Assembly (NCBI GenBank): GCA_002077045.2
Contig: KZ111156.1
Location: 431,444-495,443 of the forward strand
Direction: 5' to 3'
DNA from: Rachicladosporium sp. CCFEE 5018
Lineage: Eukaryota; Ascomycota; Dothideomycetes; Cladosporiales; Cladosporiaceae
Length of the DNA: 64,000 nucleotides
This document shows positions 10,487 through 21,139 of the stretch, in pieces. The notes beneath the pieces were generated by a model. That model ran no database searches. It was not told the DNA's origin and saw only the letters and a list, made by a program, of their open reading frames with translations. Both the position numbers and the translations under genes were made by a program. Positions within the stretch are counted from its first letter, which is position 1. The number at the start of each line of letters is the position of its first letter.

Positions 10487-13067
10487 ATGGAGAAGGACGA
10501 CTTGGCTCCGACAGCAACGCCATCTCTCGGTCAACGATTCTCACAGAGCAAATTCATCGTCTGGTGTCGGACCCATAAGCTCATCGCGATCCCCATCGCG
10601 GTCATGATCGCTCTTCTACCCCTTCTCGGTCTCCTGGCCCTCCTTAACCGTCATCACGCAAATGCCCAATGGACATCACCCATAGTCTACCCCTCGCCTG
10701 AAGCCTACCATGTCGGTGATTGGACCACTGCACTCGACAAAGCCCGGATGATGGTCGCCAACATGACATTTGAGGAGATGAACAATGTCACCATTGGCAT
10801 TTCGGATCCGAGTACCGGCTGTGTGGGCGTCTCTGGAGGTGTACCCAGGCTTGGGTTTCCGGGCTTCTGTTTGCAGGATGCTGGTCAGGGTGTGAGAGAC
10901 ACCGATGGGGTCAATGCTTATGCTTCTGGGGTCTCTGTAGGAGCCAGTTGGAACGCGACGATGGCTTATGAGAGGGCGCAGTTCCTTGGTGCGGAGTTCA
11001 AGCGGAAGGGCGTCAATGGTGAGTCTTTCGAGCGGATTCAGCTATTGGCTACATACTGACGATGATATAGTCGCACTCGGCCCAGTCGTTGGACCTATCG
11101 GCAGAATCGCCACCGACGGCCGGACGTGGGAAGGCTTTGGTGCAGATCCATATCTTAACGGTATACTGGCTGCCAACACCATCACTGGACTGCAGGAAAG
11201 TGTCATTGCAAGTGTCAAGCACTTCGTCGCTAATGAACAGGAGACCAATCGGAACCCTATCGCCAGTACTAATACTGCCAGCACGTCTGCCAACCTCGAT
11301 GACTCCACCATGCACGAGTTGTACCTCTGGCCGTTCCAGGATGCCGTAGCCGCAGGAGTAGGGTGCGTGATGTGCAGCTACAATCGAATCAATGGCACGT
11401 ATGCTTGCGAGAACTCCAAGACTCAGAATGGTCTACTCAAGGGCGAGCTGAACTTCCAGGGCTTCATCGTGAGTGACTGGGTCGCACAGCACTCCGGCAT
11501 TCCATCTGCGGACGGCGGTCTGGACATGGCCATGCCAACGAGCTCGTTCTGGGATCAGAACCAACTGGCGAAGGCAGCGGGCGGGGAACTCAATAAGACC
11601 AGGCTGATCGCCATGGCGACGCGGATTGTGTCGACGTGGTATCACTTCGGGCAGGACAGCCCTGACTTTCCGGCAATGGGCATTGGCATGGCACCGGACA
11701 TCACGCTACCGCATGAGTACGTCGATGCAAAGGATCCGGCCTCGCGATCTTCGCTTTTGCAGCAAGCAATCGAGGGCCATGTACTGGTCAAGAATGTCAA
11801 CAACGCGCTGCCACTACAAAACCCTCGGACGATCTCCATCTTCGGCTACGACGCGGCGCCGTATGCGATTGTCAACCCTACGCCCGCGTTCTCGATCCTA
11901 TGGACGCAGAACTGGCAAGGTCTCAATTACTCGCAAGACAATGTGGTTCAAATCGCAAGTAATCAACCTGTCACCAACGCGCCAGATGTGTACCACGGCA
12001 CACTCATCGTAGGCGGTGGTTCAGGCTCGAACGTGCCAGCATACCTCAGCTCGCCGCTCGAGGCCATCACATCTCGAGCCTACGATAACGGCACAGCGAT
12101 CTGGAGCGATACATCCTCTACCAATCCTGCTGTCGTACGCAGTTCAAACACGTGCCTAGTCTTCATCAATGCCTTTGCGTCCGAAGTCTGGGATCGACCT
12201 GGTCTCACAAATGCCGACAGCGACGCACTAGTGATGAACGTAGCCTCAAAGTGCAATAACACCATAGTCGTCATCCACAACGCCGGCATTCGCCTCGTCG
12301 ATGCCTGGATCGAGCACCCAAACGTCACGGCCGTACTCTTCGCCCACCTGCCCGGCCAAGATGCCGGAAGAGCAGTCGCGCAGATCCTCTATGGCGACGT
12401 CAGCCCCAGTGGTCGTCTGCCGTACACAGTTGCGCACGATGAGTCAGACTACGGTGATCTGCTTGGGCCGTGTCTGGCCGACAACAGCACATCGCCGCAG
12501 TGCGACTTCAGCGAAGGCGTCAATATCGACTATCGCTCCTTCCTTGCGCGTAACGTCACGCCTCGGTATGAGTTCGGGTATGGCTTGACTTATGCGTCGT
12601 TCGAGTACGCCGATTTGCAGGTGAACGTTGACTGCACGTCTACGGACCAGGCTGCCGCTGGTGCGGCGCCGGTCTACACGAATGGCACGACGCAGAACGG
12701 CAATGACGACTCCATCATCGTCGGCGGCCCCGCAGCACTCTTCGAGTCCGTCGGCAGCATCACAGCCTCCATCGCCAACACCGGCTCCGTCAATGCTTCA
12801 GAAGTCGCGCAACTGTATCTGCTCATCCCCAATGGCAATGTGACAAGCTCAAATTCGAGTATCGTCAACACGAGGACGCTGCGAGGGTTTCAAAAGGTGC
12901 TGATAGCGCCTAATGCGACTGCGCAGGTGGAGTTCCCGCTAAGGCGTAAGGATGTGAGTCGATGGGACGTGGTGAAGCAGGCCTGGGTCGTACCTGCCGG
13001 GGAGTTCGAGGTGCGGGTTGGGAAGAGTGTGCTTGATACGCCGCTTGTGGGAAGCTTTACATTGTAG
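10487..13067 (+). CDS. Glycoside hydrolase family 3 beta-glucosidase, N-terminal membrane anchor
   Basis: Predicted 842-aa protein in two exons, 10487-11018 and 11071-13067, with a 52-nt intron (GTGAGT..ATAG) that restores the GVNVALGPVVGP block. GH3 hallmarks: GFPGFCLQDAGQG, GRTWEGFGADPYL, SVKHFVANEQE, and VSDW with the predicted nucleophile Asp313. The C-terminal half has the GH3 C domain (VLFAHLPGQDAGRAV, YGDVSPSGRLPYT) and a fibronectin III-like end (FEYGLTYASF-like, RTLRGFQK). The enzyme should release glucose from beta-glucosides such as cellobiose. There is no cleavable signal. Residues 1-30 are polar and 32-53 form one hydrophobic segment, so a type II membrane anchor with an outside catalytic domain is inferred. 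Many Asn-x-Ser/Thr sites agree with passage through the secretory pathway. Confidence 0.9.
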
Positions 13068-13193
13068 AAGTATAGATGTCAGGCGTTCGGAGGCCAGGAC
13101 CGCTGCCTATGGCTAAAGGCTAGCATTTGTAGCATATCACATCGAAAGTATTTACACTGCAAAATTCGCAATTGATAAAAGTCATGGGTATAT

Positions 13194-13988
13194 CTACATC
13201 CTCCTTATCTCCCTCTCCCCCTTATACCCCTCCAACCCGCCATCCAAATGCTCCCACCACTCAAACAGCATACTCTGACATATCAGCTTGAACCAAGGCG
13301 TAAACGCCAACTTCCCCTCCTCAAACATCGCCTTCAGCTCCTGTGGACTCACCCACCGCGTTGCTTGCACCTCGTTCGGGTTCTCCTCGACGTCTACGTC
13401 GGCTTTTAGTAAGAGGATGTAGTCGATCTCATGCTCGCCCCACTTTCCGTCGGAGGTCGCTTTGTAGTGTATTCGTGTGAGGAATTCGAAGTTCTCTACT
13501 GGCACTTGTGCGCTCGGTATCCCCAACTCCTGCTCCAGCTTCCTCACCGCCGCTGTCTTCACGCCTGCAACTGCCTCGCTCAGCTCCGCACCAGTTTCTC
13601 CGGGTGTTGCTAGAGGGTGACTGCAACACGTATTCGTCCATAGATCTGGGAATGTGATTTTCTCGCTCGCTCGTCGTTGGAGGAGGAGTTTGTTGTCTGA
13701 GTTGAAGAGGAAGACTGAGAAGGCGCGGTGGAGCAGGCCTTTGTTGATATTCTCCATAAGGTGACAGGTCTTTTTGCTGGCGGAGCCGATTGGGTTGTCG
13801 TCGACGTCCAGGACTACACATACTTCGTCCATGAGGCGGATTTGCTCGGCGTCGTAGCCGGAGAGGTCGGCGTCATGGCTTGATGAAGTGTGTGAAGATT
13901 TGTGGGTTTGGGTGTCGATTTCGGGGAAGAGTTTGAGGATTTGCTGGGCTGTTGGGGTCGAGGGGGAAAGGGTCTGGGTGGTGGACAT
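13194..13988 (-). CDS. IDI1: Isopentenyl-diphosphate delta-isomerase
   Basis: Single-exon 264-aa protein. It interconverts IPP and DMAPP, the entry step to farnesyl diphosphate, sterols and other isoprenoids. The type I (Nudix-fold) enzyme is shown by NKGLLHRAFSVFLFN, the NTCCSHPL motif with the predicted catalytic Cys122, the modified Nudix helix AAVRKLEQELGIP, and GEHEIDYILLL. The start is the ATG at 13988 (MSTTQTLSP). The frame continues upstream but has no earlier ATG. The 293-bp gap to MCM6 is a shared divergent promoter. Length and all core motifs fit the family. Confidence 0.95.
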   Translation of the reverse strand: MSTTQTLSPSTPTAQQILKLFPEIDTQTHKSSHTSSSHDADLSGYDAEQIRLMDEVCVVLDVDDNPIGSASKKTCHLMENINKGLLHRAFSVFLFNSDNKLLLQRRASEKITFPDLWTNTCCSHPLATPGETGAELSEAVAGVKTAAVRKLEQELGIPSAQVPVENFEFLTRIHYKATSDGKWGEHEIDYILLLKADVDVEENPNEVQATRWVSPQELKAMFEEGKLAFTPWFKLICQSMLFEWWEHLDGGLEGYKGEREIRRM

Positions 13989-14281
13989 TTTGGCGGTGGA
14001 ACTGAGCGGGAGGTAAAGACTGTCGGTGTTGCTGTGCGCTGTATACTGTAGTCGTGTGCCTAGTTGTTTGTCTCGTTGGGGGCGAAATGGTTCGAGTTTC
14101 AATGGCGATATGCAGGTACAGAGATAAGGTTAGCGCTAATGCAAGCACTTCAAAGCGCGTTTCCTTCGCGTCTTCTCCACCTAGGACGCGATCAAACCCC
14201 TCTGCCCGCAACAGTCGCCTCTTTGCTCAGAGAGCAGATCCCACTCCGCCGTTTCTGGTACCCTAGAAAACGTCAACCATC
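13989..14281. promoter_or_regulatory. Divergent IDI1/MCM6 promoter with CGCG-core (MCB/E2F-like) motifs
   Basis: 293-bp region between two divergent starts. Three CGCG cores lie close together: AAGCGCGTTT at 14153-14162, TTCGCGTC at 14165-14172 and GGACGCGATC at 14184-14193. The last contains ACGCG, the core of the MluI cell-cycle box bound by MBF, which drives MCM genes at G1/S in yeasts. The function here is inferred; no perfect ACGCGT is present. Confidence 0.45.
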
Positions 14282-17252
14282 ATGTCTTCGCCTCCGGGCC
14301 CAGCGTACGAGTCCGACATTGCGCCAACACCACGAGAACCACGCAGCGATGCCCCGTCATCAAGATCGAGAAGGCAGATGCCTTCGTCTGGTCGGCCGCG
14401 AGGACCGCCATCAGTCAGCACGCCGGGAATGCACAGTGATGCACCATTCGCAGAGGATGTACCCGTGAGAGCGCGGCGAGTAGTAGGTGGCGATATACCC
14501 AAGGTGGTGGACACGACAGGAGAGCTGTTATCAGCACGATTCGAGAAGTTCCTTGAGGAGTATGGCAACATCGCAACGAAGCATCAGATTGGACGCTGAC
14601 GACTCGTAGATTCACGGAAGATCCCACGCCCTCTACAGCGCCCACATCGAGCGCTGTGACAACGAACAGATACTATATCGCTCAGATACACGGACTCTCG
14701 CAGTTCCAGCTCTCGACGATATATGTTGACTACACACATATCATGGACCACGAGGAAGCAGGCATTCTCGCTGGAGCCATACAAGGCGACTTCTATCGGT
14801 ACCACCCTTACCTCCTGAAAGCACTACACAACATGATTGCAAAGTATGAGCCGCAGTACTTCCGTGAGCATCGACAGCCAGGATCGACAACGAACGGAAC
14901 GGACAATTCACTGGCAAGCAACAGCATCAGCGAGGAAGACGAGTTCCACAAGAAGACACCGAACCAGCAGACGGACAAGATTTTTGCACTAGCCTTCTAC
15001 AACCTACCACTTGTCTCGCGAGTGCGCCAGCTGAGAACAGAGCAGATCGGCAAACTAGTATCGATGTCAGGCACCGTCACGAGGACGTCTGAAGTTCGGC
15101 CGGAGCTGCATTTGGCGACGTTCGTTTGCGAGAACTGCAATAACATCATCCCCGATGTGGAGCAAATATTCAAGTACTCGGAGCCAACACAATGCGTCAA
15201 CCAGACGTGTATGAATCGATCAGCATGGCGTTTGGACATTCGGCAAAGCACGTTCATAGATTGGCAGAAGGTGCGCATACAAGAGAACAGCTCAGAGATC
15301 CCGACTGGAAGCATGCCCAGGACGATGGATGTGATCTTGCGTGGCGAGATGGTCGAACGTGCGAAAGCTGGCGAGAAGTGCATCTTCACCGGAACGCTGA
15401 TAGTGGTACCGGACGTGAGTCAGTTTCGAGTACCAGGTAGTAAGGTCACCGCGATCCGAGACACTCAGACAAACCGCGGCGGCGATGCCGGAGGTAGCGG
15501 AGTTGGTGGACTGAAGGCGCTCGGTGTGCGAGATCTGACCTACAGGATGGCATTCTTGGCCAACATGGTCACGCCAGACATGTCCACGCAAGGCCAGAGA
15601 TCCAACCAACACCTCAAGGGACAGGCCGGCAATATCTTGACTTCTCTCAATCAAACCATCGAGATGAATGACGGTACTGGCGACGATGCTCAGCAAGCAT
15701 ACCTCGACACACTGACACCCACTGAGATCGAAGACTTGCGAAAGATGGTGCAGATGCCCAACATCTTCATGCGCTTGGTCGACTCACTCGCACCGACTGT
15801 CTATGGGCACACCGTGGTGAAGAAGGGTCTTCTACTCCAGCTCATGGGTGGTGTCAGCAAGGTCACGCCGGAGGGCATGGCACTTCGGGGCGATATCAAC
15901 ATCTGCATTGTCGGCGATCCGAGTACGAGCAAGTCGCAATTCCTCAAATACATCTGCTCTTTCCTGCCACGAGCAGTTTACACGTCCGGCAAGGCCTCGT
16001 CAGCAGCCGGTCTCACGGCCGCTGTGGTGAAAGACGAAGAAACTGGCGAGTTCACGATCGAAGCCGGTGCCCTCATGCTGGCAGACAACGGCATCTGCGC
16101 AATTGACGAGTTTGACAAGATGGACATCGCCGACCAAGTCGCCATCCACGAAGCTATGGAACAGCAGACCATTTCCATCGCCAAAGCTGGCATCCAAGCC
16201 ACCCTGAACGCACGAACGAGCATCCTCGCCGCTGCCAACCCTGTCGGCGGCCGCTACAATCGCAAGACTACCCTCCGAGCCAATATTAACATGAGCGCAC
16301 CCATCATGTCTCGTTTCGATCTCTTCTTCGTAGTCCTGGACGAATGTAACGAGCAAGTCGATGAGCATCTCGCACGTCACATCGTCGGATTGCATCAACT
16401 GAAGGACGAAGCGATCGAGCCCGAGTTCAGTACCGAGCAGCTGCAACGGTACATCCGCTTCGCCCGCCTCTTCCAGCCAGTCTTCACAGATGAGGCTAGA
16501 CATACTCTCGTCGACCGCTATCGGTCTCTTCGCTCCGATGATGCACAAGGCGGCGTGGGAAGGAACTCTTACCGCATCACCGTCCGTCAACTCGAGTCCC
16601 TCATCCGACTGTCAGAAGCCATCGCAAAGGCTACATGTGTCGACCAAGTCACACCCGAATTCGTCGACGAAGCCTACAAACTCCTCAAACAATCCATCAT
16701 CTCTGTCGAAAAAGACGACGTCGAATTCGAAGACGAGGCTGCCGCCACTGCAGACGACGACGACATGGCAGACGCCGACGCTGGCGCAGACTCTGACGCT
16801 GAGGACGCTGCGCCTACGCCTTCAGCCCGCGCTTCTGCTACGCCTGCGCCGGCACAAGCAAGGACGCAGATCAAGTACGATGACTACATTAAGATGCAGA
16901 ACTTGCTGCTGAGTCGCGTGAACAATGATCGCACTGCTGCGGAGGATGGTGTGGAGGAGGAGGATTTGGTGACGTGGTATCTTGAGGTTGTGGAGGGGGA
17001 GCTGCAGAGTCGGGAAGAGATGGAGGAGAGGAGGGGATTGGCTGTCAAGGTGTTGAGGAAGATGGTGAAGGTAAGTGGTGCTGTGAGCGTTTGTGTTGGA
17101 TTCTTGGCTGACAGTGTGATTTACAGACGAATGTGTTGCTGCAGATTCGCGGCGAGGGACTTGCCGACGAGGAAGATGGGGACGGGGAGAGGGAAGGGGA
17201 TGGAAGGATCATGTATGTGGTGCATCCAAATTGCGCTATTGATGAGCTTTGA
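14282..17252 (+). CDS. MCM6: DNA replication licensing factor MCM6
   Basis: Predicted 954-aa protein in three exons: 14282-14559, 14610-17070 and 17127-17252. The first intron is 50 nt (GTATGG..CTGAC..TAG) and joins FLEE to FTEDP. The second is 56 nt and restores the C-terminus ending MYVVHPNCAIDEL. It is a subunit of the MCM2-7 helicase. Visible parts: an N-terminal OB region with a zinc finger (CENC..CVNQTC), Walker A GDPSTSKSQ, Walker B with IDEFDKM, the arginine-finger region SRFDLFFVVLDECNE, and the winged-helix C-terminus. The DECNE segment and CX4C finger are typical of MCM6. An acidic Ala/Asp stretch (~697-730) separates the AAA+ core from the tail. The start gives the usual phosphorylatable, Ser/Pro-rich N-terminus. 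Confidence 0.96.
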
Positions 17253-17764
17253 TGATTGGGACTTTAGGCACTGGATGAAGTTGTGTGTAATGATACGGAT
17301 ATACAAACATGAAGAGTGCAAGTGCAGCCTGGCCGTGCAGGTGTGAGACTCGGCTGTGCATCTGCATGCTCGCCTCAGGCATTTCCTCAGCGCCTCGCCA
17401 TGACCGCGCATCTCTGGCAACTCATAAGTAAGGCAGTGGCCCAGGCCCAAATGTGACCGACAAAGCTTGTCGTGGCATCTCTGATCTTGACCGACACCAC
17501 ACAATGCATTCACTCCCATGCGGCTGATCAATGAGATAAGCTTGACATTGATACAGGACGAGGAGGAGATTATTCCGTAGTTCCTTGCAGGCGCTGAGTT
17601 GGTGTAGAAGCAGCACAGCCTTGCTACTTCATCACGACTCGTCGATACATCTTACTGACGTTCGAAGACTGTCTCGCTAGGCGGCAAATACATCGAAGTG
17701 CGATATTCGAGCACAGGCAAGATCTGATATATCTCAGCTGCTGCGTTGTAGTACCAACGCGATA
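17253..17764. other. Intergenic between MCM6 and first HET gene
   Basis: No coding signal seen. It marks the switch from housekeeping to accessory gene content. Confidence 0.45.
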
Positions 17765-20008
17765 ATGGCGCTTGTTCACGTCCAGGACTCGCGTGCGAAT
17801 ACCCTAGATGAAAGACAAAAGTTCATGGGACAGAAGCTATTGCAACCTGCTGGCCCAAAGAGTCCTGGCGAAGAATCAGACGATGTCGGTACCACCGCGT
17901 GGCGAGATCGGTTACTGCCATGGACACAGGCAGGGGATTCCATCGCGAACTGGGCTACTCATGACGCCCCACCCAAGCCGTCCGACAATCCAAGGTTCTG
18001 TGACACGTGTCTCGCAATCTTTGAAGATGGCTCTTTTGACACATGGGCGAACGTCGTGGATCTTGGCAAACTCAACCCTGGCGATCCAGATTGCAGTGAC
18101 CCGGAGTTTCGGCGATGGCGTCCTCTACATGCTTCTGCAGCAGACGTGCATGATGGAGCAAGGAAGGGTTGCATAATTTGCATGCACCTGCTGGAGCAGC
18201 AGCCCAATGGCGATGCCGGAAGTCTGTACCATATGTCAGACACGTATGCGCTCATCTCTGTCGCCATTCTACGAATTGATGAGGCTTTCTTCTTCGACCC
18301 GCATACGAGTCGCGGTCCTATATACCGACGTTGGGTCGCTGCGGACGAAGGCGCCTGCTTCAATCTTGAAGGCCCGGAAGAGTCGATTGAACCGCTTTTG
18401 CACCTTCACGAATCTTCACTTAGTCAACCTATCGGAAGTGAATCGTCTCTACTGCTTGCTCGACACTGGTTTGAAAAATGTAGGGAGCAGCACGGCTGCA
18501 GGAAAATCTCCCGACCTTTATGGTACCCAAGCCGTTTATTGTGCATCGAAGCCGATTACGTGCGGCTTCTAGAGACAAGATTCCATGATCTCTATCAGCC
18601 TTATGCAACACTGAGCCACTGCTGGGGTCAAGACTCATTCCCTGTGCTCGAACCGTCTACTATGGACTCGCTCAAAGCTGGACGCCTACGTTCAGAGTTC
18701 CTCCCAACGTTCAGAGAGTGTTTCGATACCTTGGAGTATCTCGGTATGTCGCTGATCTGGATCGATAGCTATTGCATCTTGCAAGGGACTTCGATTCAAG
18801 CAATCCGTGACTGGGCGTGCGAATCAGCTCTCATGCAGAATGTCTACATAAACAGCGCCATCACCATTACGGCCGCGTTCGCAGCATCCCCGCAGGACGG
18901 CTGCTTCAATAGAGCACGCAGGGACAGGAAGCTGCCTGGATGGCAGGTACACTGGCGCGCCACGAGGAGTGAACCTAGAAAGTGGTGGAGAGTATCCCCG
19001 TGTTCATTGCAGCTTAAGAATCTGGAAAGGGAGCACCTATTTTCTCGCGCCTGGGTTCTTCAAGAACGTTTGCTGTCGTCGCGTCTGTTACATTTCGGGA
19101 CCGAGCAGATGTTCTGGCAGTGCTCCGAGGTCTTCCTGAAAGGTTATGTTACGGAACTTGAGCTTGGCGCTGCGTGGATGCGCGAGATTCCCCGCATACA
19201 GCCTGACATGCTCTGGCGTAGTAGAACGCCCTGGGTCTGGGACCGCGACGACGACGATGGACTACGAAGCGAGTGGACGATGATCCTTGAAGCTTACACA
19301 TCAGCAAAGCTGACCAACCCACACAAAGATAAGCTCATTGCAATTGATGGTATTCTGTCATACCTCACAGCCTTCCGGAAGACCTGGTATACATGCGGCA
19401 TGTTCTGGAGGGATCTTCCCGAAGCGTTATGCTGGGAGCAGGCCGAAGTGGCCCCATCTGGGCGAGCTCCCCAGTATCGTGCACCTTCATGGAGCTGGGC
19501 CTCAGTAGATGGCACGATATTCATGCCTTTCTTACGGGTATCCGCAGGGTCATTACGTCTGACATGTGTGCTTAACACAATGACGTGGACGCAGGACGAT
19601 ATCCCGAAAACGGCACTCCTGTGCGTTGGCCGCGTCTTGCCCCTACTCCCACCTCATGGCGATCAGGTCATCACGAACCCAAAAGCTTACTGGATATACT
19701 TTTTCTACGGGCAGTGGGTGAAGGTAATATTCGACGACGAGACAGAAGAACTGACTTCAGCTCATCGGACATTGTACTACTTCCCGATCGTGAGCCTCGA
19801 GGATTCGAACTATCGCTTCAAAAGTCCCGACGGTTTCAGTCGAATGCAAAGAAGGAATCACAATGCACTTCTACTTGTCAAAAACAGCGATGGGACATTC
19901 TCCAGAGTGGCCAAGACTACTCACGATCAGAATGCGGTGCAATGCCCGCTCTCGCCACTCCTAGCAGCGATTCAGGCACAGCCCGCACAACTTGTCATCC
20001 TGGTATAG
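17765..20008 (+). CDS. HET-domain (heterokaryon incompatibility) protein
   Basis: Single-exon 747-aa protein. The HET domain starts near residue 280 with YATLSHCWGQ and continues with LIWIDSYCILQG, ESALMQNVYINSAITITAA and RAWVLQERLLSSRLLHFG (~427-446). HET domains mediate programmed cell death on fusion of genetically different hyphae, and resemble TIR domains. N-terminal to it is a block with paired cysteines (FCDTC..GCIIC) and HAS, seen in many fungal HET proteins and possibly metal-binding. No NACHT, ankyrin or WD repeats follow; the C-terminal region ends QAQPAQLVILV. The neighbour at 21140-23284 is a paralogue in the same orientation, so the pair arose by tandem duplication. The partner or ligand is unknown. 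Confidence 0.9.
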   Translation: MALVHVQDSRANTLDERQKFMGQKLLQPAGPKSPGEESDDVGTTAWRDRLLPWTQAGDSIANWATHDAPPKPSDNPRFCDTCLAIFEDGSFDTWANVVDLGKLNPGDPDCSDPEFRRWRPLHASAADVHDGARKGCIICMHLLEQQPNGDAGSLYHMSDTYALISVAILRIDEAFFFDPHTSRGPIYRRWVAADEGACFNLEGPEESIEPLLHLHESSLSQPIGSESSLLLARHWFEKCREQHGCRKISRPLWYPSRLLCIEADYVRLLETRFHDLYQPYATLSHCWGQDSFPVLEPSTMDSLKAGRLRSEFLPTFRECFDTLEYLGMSLIWIDSYCILQGTSIQAIRDWACESALMQNVYINSAITITAAFAASPQDGCFNRARRDRKLPGWQVHWRATRSEPRKWWRVSPCSLQLKNLEREHLFSRAWVLQERLLSSRLLHFGTEQMFWQCSEVFLKGYVTELELGAAWMREIPRIQPDMLWRSRTPWVWDRDDDDGLRSEWTMILEAYTSAKLTNPHKDKLIAIDGILSYLTAFRKTWYTCGMFWRDLPEALCWEQAEVAPSGRAPQYRAPSWSWASVDGTIFMPFLRVSAGSLRLTCVLNTMTWTQDDIPKTALLCVGRVLPLLPPHGDQVITNPKAYWIYFFYGQWVKVIFDDETEELTSAHRTLYYFPIVSLEDSNYRFKSPDGFSRMQRRNHNALLLVKNSDGTFSRVAKTTHDQNAVQCPLSPLLAAIQAQPAQLVILV

Positions 20009-21139
20009 CCGCTAGCTATGGCCGACTTGTCGAATACATTATGTCAACGCTAACATATATCGAACGCGACTGTTCGCTCGACCCAAGATATCGCACCTCA
20101 TCTCCGCCCGAATGCTGCTGGACGGTACGATCGAAGCCAATTGTCCAATGCCGAAGGCACAGCTTCAAGGGCTGCGCAGGTCCCGCTGTGTCGAAGTTAC
20201 GTTGACGTTGGTGTATATTGAGAACTCAGTCAGCCTCGACGGCATCGCAAGATCCTGCTCAAGAACTTCGACCCCCTTCGCCATCGACGGCAATCCAAGA
20301 TGTGAATGTTTCTCCACCGCTGACAATCTGGACAACTGGAGATTGTCTGCGGATCGAAGTCCATGTGTCTTCCAAGTCACGAGGTACTTCACTGTTTAGA
20401 TGGAGGCGGGGCAAGCCAGCCATGGTCCTCGGTCTGACGATGTGAAAGCGCAATGGGCCGCTACACTTGCGTATGGCCTGGACATGTTGGCACCGTGTGA
20501 ACAGCGTTGTATTGAGACAGTTCGCCTTCACCAAGCGTCGCAGGAGAATCAGGGAGAGAGTCACAGCAAGTTTATGTCCAACGAATGAGGAGCGTGACCT
20601 ACGCTGATATGGTGCACCTGTACAGCGAGGCAACCTGGGTACGAATTGCTCCTTTCTCGTACAGTCTTATAATCTGTTGCCGCAATGCCACGTCCTAAGA
20701 GACTAGCGGACCCGTACCGGCAGGGTAGGGTGGCGATTGGGGATGGGAGTGTCCACGTACGTGGAGTCTCCAAAATGTGATACTCATGAGTTGTGAGATC
20801 GCGATGACTGAATACATGAACGACGAGACCGGCATGCCTAGAACGATCATGCATGATTTGGGCGGCAAACAGTGCGGCTGTGCTCGGTTATGCAGATGCA
20901 CGATGCCGCTTTCGCCTTCATGCAGGTGGCGACTTGCTAGCAGATCTGCTCTGCCTTGTATTTTGAACAGCTACGTTGTGGCGCTCTCCCCGTTTCCTTT
21001 CCATACATGCTACCACACTGTTCCTGTGGCCATCGCTAGCGCTGAACGTGCGCAAACATGCATGGCTCTACTCCGATCGGGGCCAAACACCTATGATATG
21101 GAACGACCGCGGGTTCACGAACTTGACACATGAGGTCCC
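20009..21139. other. 1.1 kb intergenic region between the two HET paralogues
   Basis: No credible gene. It is longer than usual promoters here and contains only short ORFs. It may hold remnants of the duplication event, but I could not align any part convincingly to either HET gene. Confidence 0.4.

Noticed and set aside
13989..14102. Longer N-terminus for IPP isomerase
   Set aside because: The upstream frame is open but begins with TTG; no ATG exists before 13988, and the MSTTQTL start fits family length.
19585..20205. 206-codon frame overlapping the end of the first HET gene
   Set aside because: Mostly a shifted reading of conserved HET C-terminal codons; no domain after the HET stop.
20031..20270. 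Possible duplicated segments between the HET genes
   Set aside because: Two stretches look alike (ACGCTAACATATATCG vs ACGTTGACGTTGGTG) but identity is too low to separate from chance by eye.
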